In this document: positions 47,895 through 59,069 of the stretch, one piece after another
How positions within the stretch are numbered: the first letter of the stretch is position 1
Layout: every line of letters starts with the position of its first letter
Source: Prinia subflava
Lineage: Eukaryota; Chordata; Aves; Passeriformes; Cisticolidae
DNA: 64,000 nucleotides
NCBI RefSeq assembly: GCF_021018805.1
Contig: NC_086254.1
Location: 4,017,001 to 4,081,000, forward strand
Direction: 5' to 3'
The notes under the pieces: model-generated
What the model saw: only the letters and a program-made list of their open reading frames with translations
Database searches by the model: none
What the model was told of the DNA's origin: nothing
Translations under genes and position numbers: made by a program

Positions 47895-48170
47895 TTTTAT
47901 AGAATCCTAGAATCCCAGGCTGGAAGGAACCTTAAGGATCATCTGGTCCAATCTTTCTTGGCAGAAGCACAGTCTAGACAAGATGGCCCAGCACCACATC
48001 CAGCCTAACCTTAGGAATCCAACGTTGGGGAAACCACCACTTCCCTGGGGAAATTATTCCAATGGCTGATTGTTCTCATTGTGAAAAATTTTCTTCTTGT
48101 GTCCAACTGGAACCTCCCCAGGAATAACTTGTACCCAGTGCAGGGTGTGATTTTTTCCTAAAGGGTTCTT
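47895..48170 (-). mobile_element. CR1 LINE 3' part, minus orientation
   Basis: It starts tatagaatcctagaatccc, then ggaaccttaaggatcatc, ggtccaatctttc and gaaaaattttcttcttgtg, and ends about 48170. This is the reverse complement of an avian CR1 3' end. Confidence 0.9.
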
Positions 48171-48919
48171 GCACACAAGCTTTTCCTGGAGGGAGAAAAA
48201 AAATAATCAGGGTAAAAAGAAAATAATTGGAGAAATAAAATGGGGGTGCACATAGGGCTGAGCATCAGCAAACTCAGCATGTCCTCCAACAGCAGCTCTG
48301 TATCCTCTGTGGTTTTTTTATGCAGTGAACACAGGAGAGAGCAATGGTTTGGCTCAGCACAGCCAGAATGATTCCAGTTGTGCCTGGGAATGGGTCTGTG
48401 GTGAGCTCGAGGAGAGGGACCTGACTCAACCAGTCACCAGCAGACCATTTAGGAGTTTTATTTCTTTATTGGTGATTAATGGCAGTGTTTCATTTCTAAT
48501 GGAAGGAAATAGGGAGGAAATGGTTTCTTGCCTTCATTTGTCAGGGGTTTGTTTAGAAGGGCGCTCGCGTTCCCTGGAAATAGGTCAGGACTGTGCATTT
48601 CCAGGGATGAGCAGCTGGTCAGGCTGGGGCTGGGTGTCAGATGTTTGGATGATGGAGGATCCCAGGCTTTCCTGTGTGAGCTGTTCCCCTCTCCCTCCCC
48701 ATCCCCTCGGCCCCGTGCCAGGGACACCCTGTGTCCTGCTGCTTTGAACCAGAGGGTTTGGAGTTCCCAGATGAGGCAGCCCCTGGCTGCACAGTTCAGC
48801 AGTTAATTGGGTGGAAATTCATTTCCCTGGTGTGTCCCTGCAGCAGGCAGGGTGAGCTGTGTCAGGAGGGTGCATCAGCCCTGGGAGCTGTGTGCCTCCC
48901 TGAGGGGTTTTGGAGCAGG
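48171..48919. other. Intergenic, no features seen
   Basis: Sequence between two minus-oriented CR1 copies; nothing recognisable. Confidence 0.55.
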
Positions 48920-49450
48920 TAGTCATAGAATCACAGATTCCTACATGTAGGTTGATTCCTACACTTTCCTTCATTTGTAAGAACTAATTAAAGAAATAAT
49001 CTTATATAATTCTATATAATTATATAGAATAATTATATACCTACACAATATACATTCTATATAATAACATATATTACATATAATGTATAATAATATAAAA
49101 GAATGATACATTCTAATAATTAATAATTAATTAAATAAATAAATTTATTATTTAATCCTTTATTTATAACAAGGTAGATTCCTTCCTTTATGTAGGTTGG
49201 AAAAGCCCCCTGCGATCACACAGTCTAACTGCTCCCCCAGCACTGCCAAGGCCACCACTAAGCCATGTCCCTGAGTGCCACATCTACAAGTCTCTTAAAC
49301 CCCTCCAGGGCTGGTGACTCCACCTTTGGGTGAAGATATTTTCCCTAATATCCAACTGAAACCTCCCCTGGCACAGCTAGAGGCCTTTTTCTCCTGTCCT
49401 GTCCCTGCTCCCTGTGAGCAGAGCCCAGCCCCTCTGGCTGTCCCCTCCTG
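48920..49450 (-). mobile_element. CR1 LINE 3' part, minus orientation, interrupted
   Basis: tcatagaatcacagatt at the left resumes at about 49196 with ggttggaaaagccccctgc and continues through gccatgtccctgagtgcc and aatatccaactgaaacctc to cccctcctgtcagggag. The element is split by an AT-rich stretch at about 48955-49190. Confidence 0.85.
48946..49199. repeat. AT-rich insert bounded by 9-bp direct repeats
   Basis: tgtaggttg occurs at 48946-48954 and again at 49191-49199. The ~236 bp between are almost pure A/T, with self-complementary words (tatataattatata, ttaataattaa). Either a small AT-rich element inserted with a target duplication, or a local microsatellite expanded. The CR1 sequence resumes directly after the second copy. 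Confidence 0.75.
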
Positions 49451-52134
49451 TCAGGGAGTTTTGGGGAGTGAGAAGGTCCCTCCCGAGCCTCCTTTTCTCC
49501 ATCACCTGCTCCTCATCAGATTTGTGCTCCAGACTCTTCCCCAGCCCCACTGCCCTTCTTGGGCACACAAATGCATTGGGCACAGAGCTTTCAAAAGAAA
49601 AATCCTGGTTTTGAATGGAGTGAGTGTATTGCCCACAACTCCCCATGAAAAACAGGAACTAGAAGGCACCACTGGGCCAGCCCCATGGGCAGAAGGTGGC
49701 AAAAGCCACTGTCCCATGTCCTTGCTGCTGCCAGAGCAGAAAAGCTGAGATGGAGTCACTGCCACTGGAACGTCTGCCTTGTGCCATGACTTGTGTTGGC
49801 CACAGGGTGGGATGCAGTGGGAAGGTGCAGAAAGGTTTAACAGGGCCTGACCCCTCACTGCTGCCCTGGCCTTGTGCTCAGTGTGGCACTGGGGGAGAGT
49901 TTCAGAGGTAAATAGGAATGTCTGGTGTTTTATAAATGCCAGTTTCTGGTCAGTTTGTGCACTGAGGTTGAGATGTTTCCATGAGTTCAGAGCTCAGGGC
50001 TGAGCAAACCCAGGGCACTGGGTCACTTCAGGTGACTCTTGCCACCACCCCAAGCCCCACAGCAGACACAATTTGATGTCCTGCAGACCTACAGGAGCCA
50101 CAAGTGTTGTTGACAATCTGAGCCACTTAAAAAAATTCATTTATGCACTGAAAGGACTCAACCTTTGGGAAAGTTCCTCACGCTCCTCTTCAGCTGAAAT
50201 AGCGCCGCTCCTGGTGGCTGTCCTTCCCCAGCCCCGCTGCAGGCTCTCAGCCTGGCCAGGCAGTCAGAGCCCCAGGATCCTAGCAACGATGACATTGTTT
50301 GCTCTGTTTGCATCCCTGAATCCCGAGCAGAGCCGCTGACACTCCGTGGAGCCGGCGCTGGAGCCGCTGTCGCTGCCATCTGCAGAGAGCCGCCTCCACA
50401 CCGGGTGCAGATCACATTTTCTGAGCTGCTGGGTTTGTGCTTCCCCAGGGCAGCATTCAGGGTGGGCACCACGGTGCCTGGCCAGGAGGCCGGGGTGGCC
50501 CCAGACAGGGGGATGCTCTCTGCACCTCTCTGAGCACGGCGGCAGGGATGTCACATCTCGTCCCTTTCCTTGGCACACGCTGTGTGCACAGGCTCCTTCC
50601 AGACATCCCGCCCTCCCCGTGAGCAGTTCCAGCAGAAAATGTTCTTGTGATTTTTCTTATTTGATTCGATTTTTTTTAAAAAAATCTTGTTATCCCAGGC
50701 TGTTTCTGATGTAGGAGACAAGGGCTCAGCTCTGCTCCATGTTCAGAGAGATGCAGCTGGGTGGTTTGTGAACCCTTTTAGTCTTTATGCACCTGGGGAC
50801 TCCTGTGTTTTAAATGTCAATTTGGCTCCTTGTATTTTACTTAAAGTGCACTTGGGGACACATGAGCTTGTGTGATCAGGTTGACTGAGGGGAGAGAGTT
50901 TCTGGGCTTCACAGGGAAGCTGGAAAACAGGCACATGTCATTTCACAGGGTGGGAGGAAGGAAGCCAAGTCCTACAGTTACATCCCACCAGTACCAGGAG
51001 ATGCCCTGCGTGGTCCTTCCTCCAGAGCTGTGAATTCAGACCTTAAACAAAAAATCAACCAACCTTGTTTTTAAAGGAATGCTGGATTCTAAATATATGC
51101 ATCCTGGGGTTTACACTTGGAGAGCATTTGCTGCATGTCTACAGCTTGAAACTTGGAGTGTAAAAATAGCATAAAAGCCAAGACTGGTGTGAGAGACTCC
51201 AGGAGAAGAGGCAGGCACAGCACACGCCAGCTCACATGAAACCACTTGTCCCCACACAGGGGACGTGGTGCAGCCCTGAAAGGCTGTGGGGCTGCAGGTG
51301 CTGTGAGGATCCTGCCTGGGGGCTGTGGACAAGGGGACAGAGACACCAAAAACCAGCTGGGAGGGGAAATGAAGCAGTGAGAGACAAGGTTGGGGTCAGC
51401 TCTGTTGAATTGCTGGGGTCATCCTCGGTCTCTCCAACCCCTCTGGCACAAGGTGAGCCTGAAAATTGCTGACTGTTCCCTGCTGCCAGGAAGGAAAGCC
51501 AGGCCAGCCAAGGGAGGATTTCCCTACCTCTAGCAGGGCTGCTTGTACTTAGTGCACGGTGAAGACTTGCAGATACTAAAAATAATCCATGCAGATCAAA
51601 ACCTCGCTGGGCCAGACGGCCCTCGAGCAGGCAGCCCTGTAAAAAGCCAGCCCCAAAGGAGCCCATTTTCCTTTGACAGTGTCTTTCCTCATTCCCCAAA
51701 GCAGTAGCAATTCTGGTCATACCCACTGGACTGTTTTTTCCTGCCATTCCTCTTCACAGCTTTGTCCAGGAATAAGAGAAGTGGCTTTGGGAGATGAGTT
51801 CTCCCAAGGGGCTCATTTTTTTCCCTCGAGCCAAGGTGTTTATTTTCCTCCATGTGCCTGCACCTGCTGAGCCCAGCACAGCCATGGGTTCATGGGCAGC
51901 ATTTCCCATGGCCACCGTGGAATCAGAGGCCACCCTGTGGCACTTCCACGGGAATGGTGACACTCCAAACACCGTTGGGTTTGGCTTTCCCACCCCACCA
52001 TGTCCCTGCCCAGTCCTGCAGGGATTTGGGGCTGAGCCGGAGCAGTGGGGTCCCAGGTTTTTGGTGACAGGCATCTCCTCTAGCTCTTCACTCTCCTTTT
52101 CTCCATGGCAGTACCCAATGCCCAGCCACAGCAA
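49451..52134. other. Intergenic, no genes supported
   Basis: About 2.7 kb of GC-richer sequence. A CpG-bearing patch lies at 50200-50420 (gccgctcctgg, gccgctgtcgctgcc). Open frames on both strands up to 183 codons have no recognisable product. Confidence 0.55.
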
Positions 52135-52330
52135 ATGTCCAACAGCAGCTCCATCAGCCACCTCCTCCTGCTGCCATTGGCAGCTCCTGCACTTCTGCCT
52201 CTTCCTGGGCATCTCCCTGGCTGCCCTCCTGGCCAACGGCCTCATCATCAGCGCCGCAGCCTGCAGCCACCTCCTGCACAGCCCCATGTTCTTCTTCCTG
52301 CTCAACCTGGCCCTCAGCGACCTGGGCTCC
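52135..52330 (+). pseudogene. Olfactory receptor fragment, 5' end only, frameshifted
   Basis: A start codon at 52135 gives MSNSSSISHLLLLPLA, the typical N-terminus of bird OR14-type receptors. Near 52182 the frame shifts, probably through a small deletion, because the usual acidic/Arg-Gln linker is missing. The next frame then reads LLHFCLFLGISLAALLANG (first membrane helix) and HSPMFFFLLNLALSDLGS (first inner loop and second helix, the LHxPMYFFLxxLSxxD signature of olfactory receptors). Similarity stops at about 52330; the remaining five helices are missing. A solo LTR lies 25 bp downstream. Family assignment is from motif recognition, not a search. Confidence 0.85.
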
Positions 52331-52354
52331 CCTCTGCCACGTGGGCTGAGCGTG

Positions 52355-52952
52355 TGTCTTGAGTTATGTAACCAAAAAAAACCAAGTGTATTTTATTTCA
52401 TCTGTAGAAAGCAGTTGGGAGATGGTTTTGGGGTTTTTTTATTCTCTTTATCTTGTAACTCCAGGGGAGGAGGGCAGATGCCTTCTGATCACAGCCCAGC
52501 TGTTAAACCAGGTGGGGCAGTGTTTGTGATCTCTGTCACCACTGCCCACCCTCGGGGATATCTTCTGTTCATGGGCCATTGAGGCTCACCTGTGACTGAC
52601 ACATTCCATCATCCATTGGGAGATGCTGCACCCAGTGGGGAGGAGCCAACCATTCCCTACCCAGATAAAAATGGGGACACAGGGACCCCAGGGATCCTCT
52701 TTGCCACTGGATTCCCAGAGGAAGACCAGACTCACCTCACCACCACTGAACCTGTCTACAGGATCATCTCTGCTCCAACAGAACCACATCTGTCACTGCA
52801 GGAGGATTTATTTGGACTGCTTCCAACACCCTGCCCAACAGGGTGTCAGGCCGTATTCCTGACTCCGTCAGGGTTTTCTGGGACTTTTGTTTGCTTGTTG
52901 TTTTTGTTTTTGTTTTTTTTTTTTGGTTGGTTGGTTGGTTTTTTTGTTTTGT

Positions 52953-52983
<31 letters not shown>

Positions 52984-53169
52984 GTTTTTTACTGCATTTG
53001 CATTTTTAATATTCCTAGTAAAAAACTGTTATTCCTATTCCCGTATTTTTGCCTGAAAGCTCCTAATTGCAAAATTATAATAATTTGGAGGGAGGGGGTT
53101 TTTACATTCTCCAGTCCAAGGGAAACTCTGGTTTTCCCTGACAGACACCTGTCTTTCCAAACCAAGACA
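52355..53169 (-). mobile_element. Solo LTR of an endogenous retrovirus (family A, copy 2)
   Basis: On the minus strand it starts TGTCTTGGTTTGG and ends AACTCAAGACA, with the perfect 5-bp target-site duplication gcgtg at 52350-52354 and 53170-53174. It matches the LTR at 34989-35969 along most of its length but has a single unit where that copy has seven 56-bp units, and a longer A-rich stretch. AATAAA lies near its 3' end on the minus strand. No internal retroviral genes are present. Confidence 0.92.
52894..52990. repeat. T/G-rich low-complexity stretch inside the LTR
   Basis: Runs of ttttgttttg and ggttggttgg expand an A-rich segment that is shorter in the sister LTR. Confidence 0.9.
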
Positions 53170-53174
53170 GCGTG

Positions 53175-53720
53175 GGGGGAGGCCTCTGGCCCTGTCTGCA
53201 CTGGCAGTGGCCACTCAGCCCTGTAGTGCCAGGGCTCACCAGGGGACATTCCCCACTCCCACGGCAAGGGCAGGATCCAGGAGGAGCCTCCGTGTCTGTG
53301 CCGGGGCTGAGTCACCCTGGTCGTGAGGAAAGGAGTGTGTGCGTGTGGGGAATTAGGCACTCAATCATGCTTTCAGCAAGCCTGAAATCATCTGTGATAT
53401 TTTTGTTCCCAGATTTTTGTGGGAGGGCTGTTCCTGACGTTCTGCCCGCGGTGATGCCACGCCAGGGGCAGCCCTGGCACGCTGGTGCCGGGGCTAGTGA
53501 GCCAACCCTGGCTCCATCCCATCCATCCCAGAGCTCCCCTCATGCCTGTCCCACAAGCTGACGACTGGGGGCAAATTTCAGCAGTGAATTTGCTTTCCTG
53601 TCCCTTGATCGCCATGGGGAAGGTGGGGACACCTTCCCTTCCAGCCCTGCACACCTCAGGGGCTGTGGCACCTCAGAGGCCCCTTGGAGCCACTTTGGAA
53701 TGTTGTGCAAGTGAGAACAC
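53175..53720. other. Intergenic, no features seen
   Basis: GC-rich sequence following the LTR. No olfactory-receptor sequence resumes here. Confidence 0.55.
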
Positions 53721-54124
53721 TGTTTTGGAAAAATCTGGGAACAGAGGAGCCTAGAGAAGCTGCCTGGAACAGAGGCTAGACAGAGTGAAAGGAATAAAGC
53801 AGGAATTTATTAAAAGGTCTTAGAGGATACACCTTGGTCAGTACAAGAGTCCAGCCATGTCTCCACCCAAGATGGATCCAAGATGGACCCAAGATGCACC
53901 ACCAGTCACAAGTTTTCACACTTCTATAAGTTTTGGTCCATTTACACATTTTGGTTAATTTTCCAATTACAGCCTCAAGTTATGCAGTCCCATCCTCCCA
54001 GTTTGCTCTCCTCAATTCCCCATTGTTTGCACTTTCTGGGCCTGAAGCTGCAATGGTGTCCTTGGTTCTCAGGCTGGAAAAGGATTGTTTTGTCTGACTA
54101 CACTGTGAAGAGAACTTGCTAACA
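53721..54124 (-). mobile_element. Probable LTR of a third ERV family, minus orientation
   Basis: Plus-strand ends TGTTTT...CTAACA form the expected short inverted repeat. Read on the minus strand, an AATAAA (tttaataaattcc) lies near the 3' end, followed by the pyrimidine-rich tail typical of songbird LTRs. I found no clean target-site duplication, so the ends may be off or mutated. Confidence 0.55.
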
Positions 54125-54344
54125 CTTTATATGAAGTTCAGAGTCACACACTAAGGCAGTACAAAATTTGGAAAATAGGAAAGCTAAAACTTTAGGCATC
54201 ACTGGGATGGAGCAGCCATATGAGCCTCTGCACTCAGGTGAGGAGAGCAAAGCGAGCTTTGCCTTTACAAAAGAACATTCAAAATAAATAAAAGCAAGGA
54301 AGTGGTCCTTGGTTTCAGAAGGATGAGATGTGGCATTTCCCCCT

Positions 54345-54510
54345 AGAGAAGCTGTGGCTGCCCCATCCCTGGAAGTTTCCATGGCCAGGTTTGATGGGCT
54401 TTGGAGCAGCTTGGTCTAGTGGAAGGTGTCCCTGCCCATGGCAGGAGCATTGGAATTAGATGGTCTTGAAGGTCCCTTCTAAGCCAAACCATTCCATGAT
54501 TCTCTGACCA
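54345..54510 (+). mobile_element. CR1 LINE 3' end
   Basis: gagaagctgtggctgccc, gtgtccctgcccatggc and gatggtcttgaaggtccc lead to ccattccatgattctctga. Plus orientation. Confidence 0.9.
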
Positions 54511-57420
54511 CGGGAATGTGTTTTCTCCCAAAGCCTCAGTCCCTGGAGCAATGTAGAGAGGAGGATTCCAAAACACTGTTTTTTTTCTGGTTGGTTTTTC
54601 TGGGTTGGTTGCTTTATTTTCTGCCTCCTTTCTGGCCACAGGCACAGCCTGAACCCACTTGGCCCAAACCCGGCAAGAACAACTACAGAAACTTGATTTG
54701 GAGGGATGCTCATGAAAGATGCCCGGAGCTGGGAAATCATCACCAATTCCTCAAGCTGGAAGGAAAAAATGGTGGGAAAAAAAAGCTTTACATCTCCCCC
54801 AAAAGCCTTGGTGTGAACAGCAGTCAGCGATTCCAGGCTCAGAATCCAAACTGAAACTGAGCAATCACACATTTTTTTTCCTAGTGGAGCCAAAAGCTGT
54901 TCCTGTCAGGCTATATATTTGCTCTCTGATTAATAAAGGAGATTTCTTTTTTTTCAGGGAAGAGAAATGGAGAAGCTGACAGCAGCACGTGAAGTATTTG
55001 GCAAAGGGTGTCTTTTATGTTGCGTGTAGGTAGCGCTCGATATATTTGCAAGCTATAAATAGCCCCATACTTATGTACCTTCCTCCACATATTGTTTCCA
55101 CTTCTTTTGCAGACTACCTGCAAAACACAGACACCCTCTGAAGCTGTAAATACAGCCATTACACTGACTGACAGCCCATTCTCCAAAGTTCTGATGCAAA
55201 ACACCTTTGTGTTTTCAGGGGAATGGTGCAGGGATGTGGCCTGTGTATTTTGGGGTATCAATGCATCCAGAAGAATAAGGTGTCCTGGAGCTGTAGCAGT
55301 GTGTTGGATAATTCACGGCAAATTTTCAGATGGTTGAGAAATTTGCTTGGTGTGGGCGTCAAATTGGGGAGGTGGTGACTTGGCTTCTCCTTTCAAGATC
55401 AAAAATACAGGAAAAATTTTGGTGCGAGAAGCTTCAGCAAATAAAACCTTTTGTTTGGGTCCCTCCAACCCAAACAGTCCTATGATTTTTATCATTTGGG
55501 ATTCCCCCCCTTCTTATATAGAGCCAAATCTTTAAAGGGAAGAATTCCCATTTTTTTCCTTAAGAAGTGCTGGAACAAGATCCTGGGACATTTTGGGGAA
55601 AAAAATTTGCTGCTGCCTTTTATATTTCCCTGCTTTTTCCAGCTTGATTTCTCAGTCAAGCCAGTCCCTTTTACACCCAGTTGCATTTTTTTGGCTACAA
55701 ACGCATCCGCACAGTCACCGCCGTGTTTTCCCAGTTCTCCTCCTGAACCATCCATCCTAACGCGGCACAGAAATTTGCTGGGCTGCCTTTTTTTTTTTTT
55801 TTGTCTCTCGAGGGCTTCCCTGCCTCGAAGCCGAGGGCTTGTGCAGGTTTATCTTTGTTCAGCACTCACCAAGCAGAAAGAGGAAGGAAAGGCGCTGCTG
55901 CCCGCCCGCTGCTCCGTTAAAAATAGCCTGGCCAGGGCTCCCAGTCCGCCTGAAGGTCACTTCCCTGAGCCCCACTGCTGCAGACATGTCACAAATGACC
56001 CGATTTGGCACCTTTCTGATGGCTCAGAGGCAGCAAAGGGCCTGGAGGATGACAGGATGCTCACTGCCCAGCTCGGCTCCAGGCTGTGCATGGAGTTTAT
56101 TTTCCATCCTAGTGACACATCCAGGGTTCCCTCCTGGATGTCAGGGCGTGACGGCCCTGGTGGGATCTCTGCAGCTGGAGAGGTGAGGCTGGAACATCCT
56201 GACTCTCTTTCTCCCAGGCTGGTTGGTGCACAGGGCCCAGCCCCCAGTGGCTTTTAACTTTTTTTTTTTAATATTTTTTTAAAAAATTCAAATTATTTTT
56301 TAACTTTTTGTTTTAAAAATCTTGTTATTTTTATTTTTAAATGATTTAAAGGTTTTTTTCTAAATTAAGTGTTTTAAAATTTTACTTTATTTTTATCACA
56401 CTGTGCAGGTCAGGTGTTGGCTGAGATCAGGGCAGCCCCAGGTCTCAGCAGGGTGACCCTGGTGACCTGCAGGGGAACAGGAGACGAGTGCAGGGCAGGG
56501 GAAAAGCTCCGTTCCTGTCCTCAGCGTGCCTCAGTGTGGGCAGCCAATCTCCTAGGAAACTGCAGGAAGGACTCATGCAGTCACAAACCCCCTGTTTCCC
56601 CTTTTCCCACTCTTCAGTCTTAAAAAGAAATGGCAGTAAAAGCCCAGCTCAGTATCCCATGCAGTGTGTCGGGTGCTGATGTCCCCTGGGATTCCAAAGC
56701 TCCATGCTGGGATGAGACCCTCCTGCTGGCCTAGGGCAGCCTCCTCCGTGGGCCAGGCTGAGGAGGGACGAGGTTGTTTGTATCCCTGTTTACATCCCCA
56801 CATCCTGTGGGTATTTCTGCCTTCGAAGCCACTGTGATGTTTGTCCCCTGGCGATGGACACCAGCAGTCCCTGGTGCTGGGACATCCTGCAATCCCTGCC
56901 TGGCAGGGGAGGGGAAATGCTGAGGATATGAAGGAGGGAGGCAAACCCTGGTGATGCTGGTCCAGGGCCAAGCAAGCCTCCAGCCCTCACCCTCCCCTCG
57001 GTGAACATCACATCTCCATGGAGAGCAGGAATCGTTCCTTCTGCCTGGTGAAAACCAGACCTTTTTCCATTTTTGGCTCCTGCTTTTGCTGGAAGGAAAC
57101 ACGGAGTGAAATTCTGCCCACAGGGAGAGAGGGCTGAATTACCCACCCCAACCATCAATCCAAGCCCAGGTATGTGAGGGACCCTTGGTGCTGCCTGGGA
57201 GCCTCCTGTTGTATTTGTTTTCTCTGTTTCCTAAACTCCAGCAAAATCCCAAGAATGACACACCACAAAGGCACTTTTTTTTTTTTTTCCAGGAGGCATT
57301 TTGCATCAGGGAAAAACCCATCTGAGTGTCAGTGTGAGTGTTGTGGTGTTCCCCCTTTAATGGACATTAATGTATTTTCCTGCCTTTGAAAGGAACTGGA
57401 ATACAGTTTAAAAAAAATTA
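54511..57420. other. Intergenic, mostly featureless
   Basis: It contains a perfect MEF2-type or TATA-like word (ctataaatag at 55053-55062), a T-run at 55788-55802 and an A/T-only patch at 56258-56400. Open frames on both strands (up to 268 codons at 55451-56257) have no recognisable product. Confidence 0.55.
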
Positions 57421-58340
57421 ATAATGGGCCAGTACTGGTCTGGATTCACAAACAGAGGCTCCTAAGTGTGCTGCTGGGGGAAAATGCCAGGGAGTTTGGA
57501 AACACCACAGGATCCAAGCTCAAATCTAGTTTGGGCAACCATTCCAGACATGCCCCAGATGGGGCATTGCACTTGGGAAAGCCCCACTTCCAGCTTAAAT
57601 TGTAGACAGGGCCATGGAAGAAAACCTGAAAACATGTGCCTAAGAGCTGCTGCTGTAAAAGCCTGACACTTGAGTGAATCCTCATTTTCAGAGCCGTTTG
57701 CAGTGGGACCAGAGCTGGAAAACAGAGTCCTGTGCAGCCGTGGCCACAGAAAATCCACACAGACTGCTCCTCCTCGTTTTCCCTGGATGTGACACCCTGC
57801 CTGCCTCGAAATCCTGTGCTGGCCGGGTGCTCCCAGGATGTCATCTCTGTCACCCACGGCCCGAGGTGGGCTCTGCAGGGCTGGGACTGCTGCAGCCCCG
57901 TGCTGCAACTCCATACCCTCCCCTGCATCCTGGTGGGATGCACGGCAGGCCTGGAGCTGCCCTGCCACCTTCAGTGGCTGCATTTGTGCTCCAAGGAGCC
58001 AAATCCCATCAGTAACCACATCCCACAGCACCTCAAGGTGCCCAGGGCAGCACGGGATGCTCAGCCAAGGGAACACGTTTCCAGGAAGGGTGTGAACACC
58101 AGAGCTCCAGCCTTGAGTGTCGTGTGGTCAGATTTGAGCCCTCAGGGAGCAGGATTGACCCACAGCTGCTGCAAGTCCCAGCCAGGGGATTAGAAATAAA
58201 CCCCTAAGCCTGGCTCTGAAAGGTCGGCTGGCGTGTAACATTTAGAAAAGACTTACACTGTTATTTCAAGGAGTATTATTTTTTTTTCTCCGTAGGAAAA
58301 GCAAATATCTAAGCTGCTGTGGAAAAAAAATAAAAAAAAA
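57421..58340. other. Intergenic, no features seen
   Basis: GC-richer sequence with overlapping open frames on both strands of up to 204 codons; no recognisable proteins. Confidence 0.55.
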
Positions 58341-58499
58341 AAGAAGGAAAGAAGGAAAGAAGGAAAGAAGGAAAGAAGGAAAGAAGGAAAGAAGGAAAGA
58401 AGGAAAGAAGGAAAGAAGGAAAGAAGGAAAGAAGGAAAGAAGGAAAGAAGGAAAGAAGGAAAGAAGGAAAGAAGGAAAGAAGGAAAGAAGGAAAGAAAG
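58341..58499. repeat. Homopurine 8-bp array (GAAGGAAA), about 19 copies
   Basis: Perfect or near-perfect GAAGGAAA units, preceded by an A-run, all purine on the plus strand. Such tracts can form triplex (H-DNA). The minus strand reads as Phe-Leu-Leu-Ser frames in all phases, which are artefacts. Confidence 0.97.
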
Positions 58500-59069
58500 C
58501 TGTTCCTGACTGTCCCTTTTGGATGGAGATTTGCTTTTTGTGAACTGGGGTATGCAGTGAGAGCAAGCCTGGAGCAGGATGGCACATGGCAGTGGCACTG
58601 TCTCTTCTAATTAATTAATTAATATCCCTGTGTGTGCCAGCCAGGGGAGGGTGTTGGAGCAGGACATGGGGCAGCTGCCCATCACCCGGGTTGATTTAGG
58701 AAGGTGAGAACTGCTGACAGAAGAGATTCACACCCCCTGGTGCTGCTTTAGCTGCTCTGTTTGGGGCAGTGAACCCCAAATTTGGCTCTCCCTGGGCTCT
58801 CAGCTCCTCTGCTGGGAGCTGCCACTGCTGTGGCAGGGAGATCCCTGGAAAGGTGTGGAATGCTCACCCGAGGGCTGCCTCCTGCATCTGCCACCCACCG
58901 CCCTCTGCACTGGGATGAGCTTGACCTGAGCAAGTCGGGGCTGTGTGGATGCTTAAACCCCGTTGGTGTAGAATGCAGAGGATAAAACAGGCAGCTCCAA
59001 GCCCTGTGCTTTCCCCCCAGCCCTTCGGGCCGTGTTTGCCACTGGCAGCCCTTAACCCTTCACTCGGGC
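58500..59069. other. Intergenic, no features seen
   Basis: Spacer between two tandem arrays. It holds a short taattaattaat run near 58609-58622. Confidence 0.6.

Noticed and set aside
55445..55490. Short CR1-like scrap (gtccctccaacccaaacag)
   Set aside because: Only about 40 bp resembles a CR1 end; too short to call.
55451..56257. Plus-strand open frame of 268 codons
   Set aside because: No recognisable domain and composition like its surroundings; it starts in a CR1-like scrap and low-complexity T-runs.
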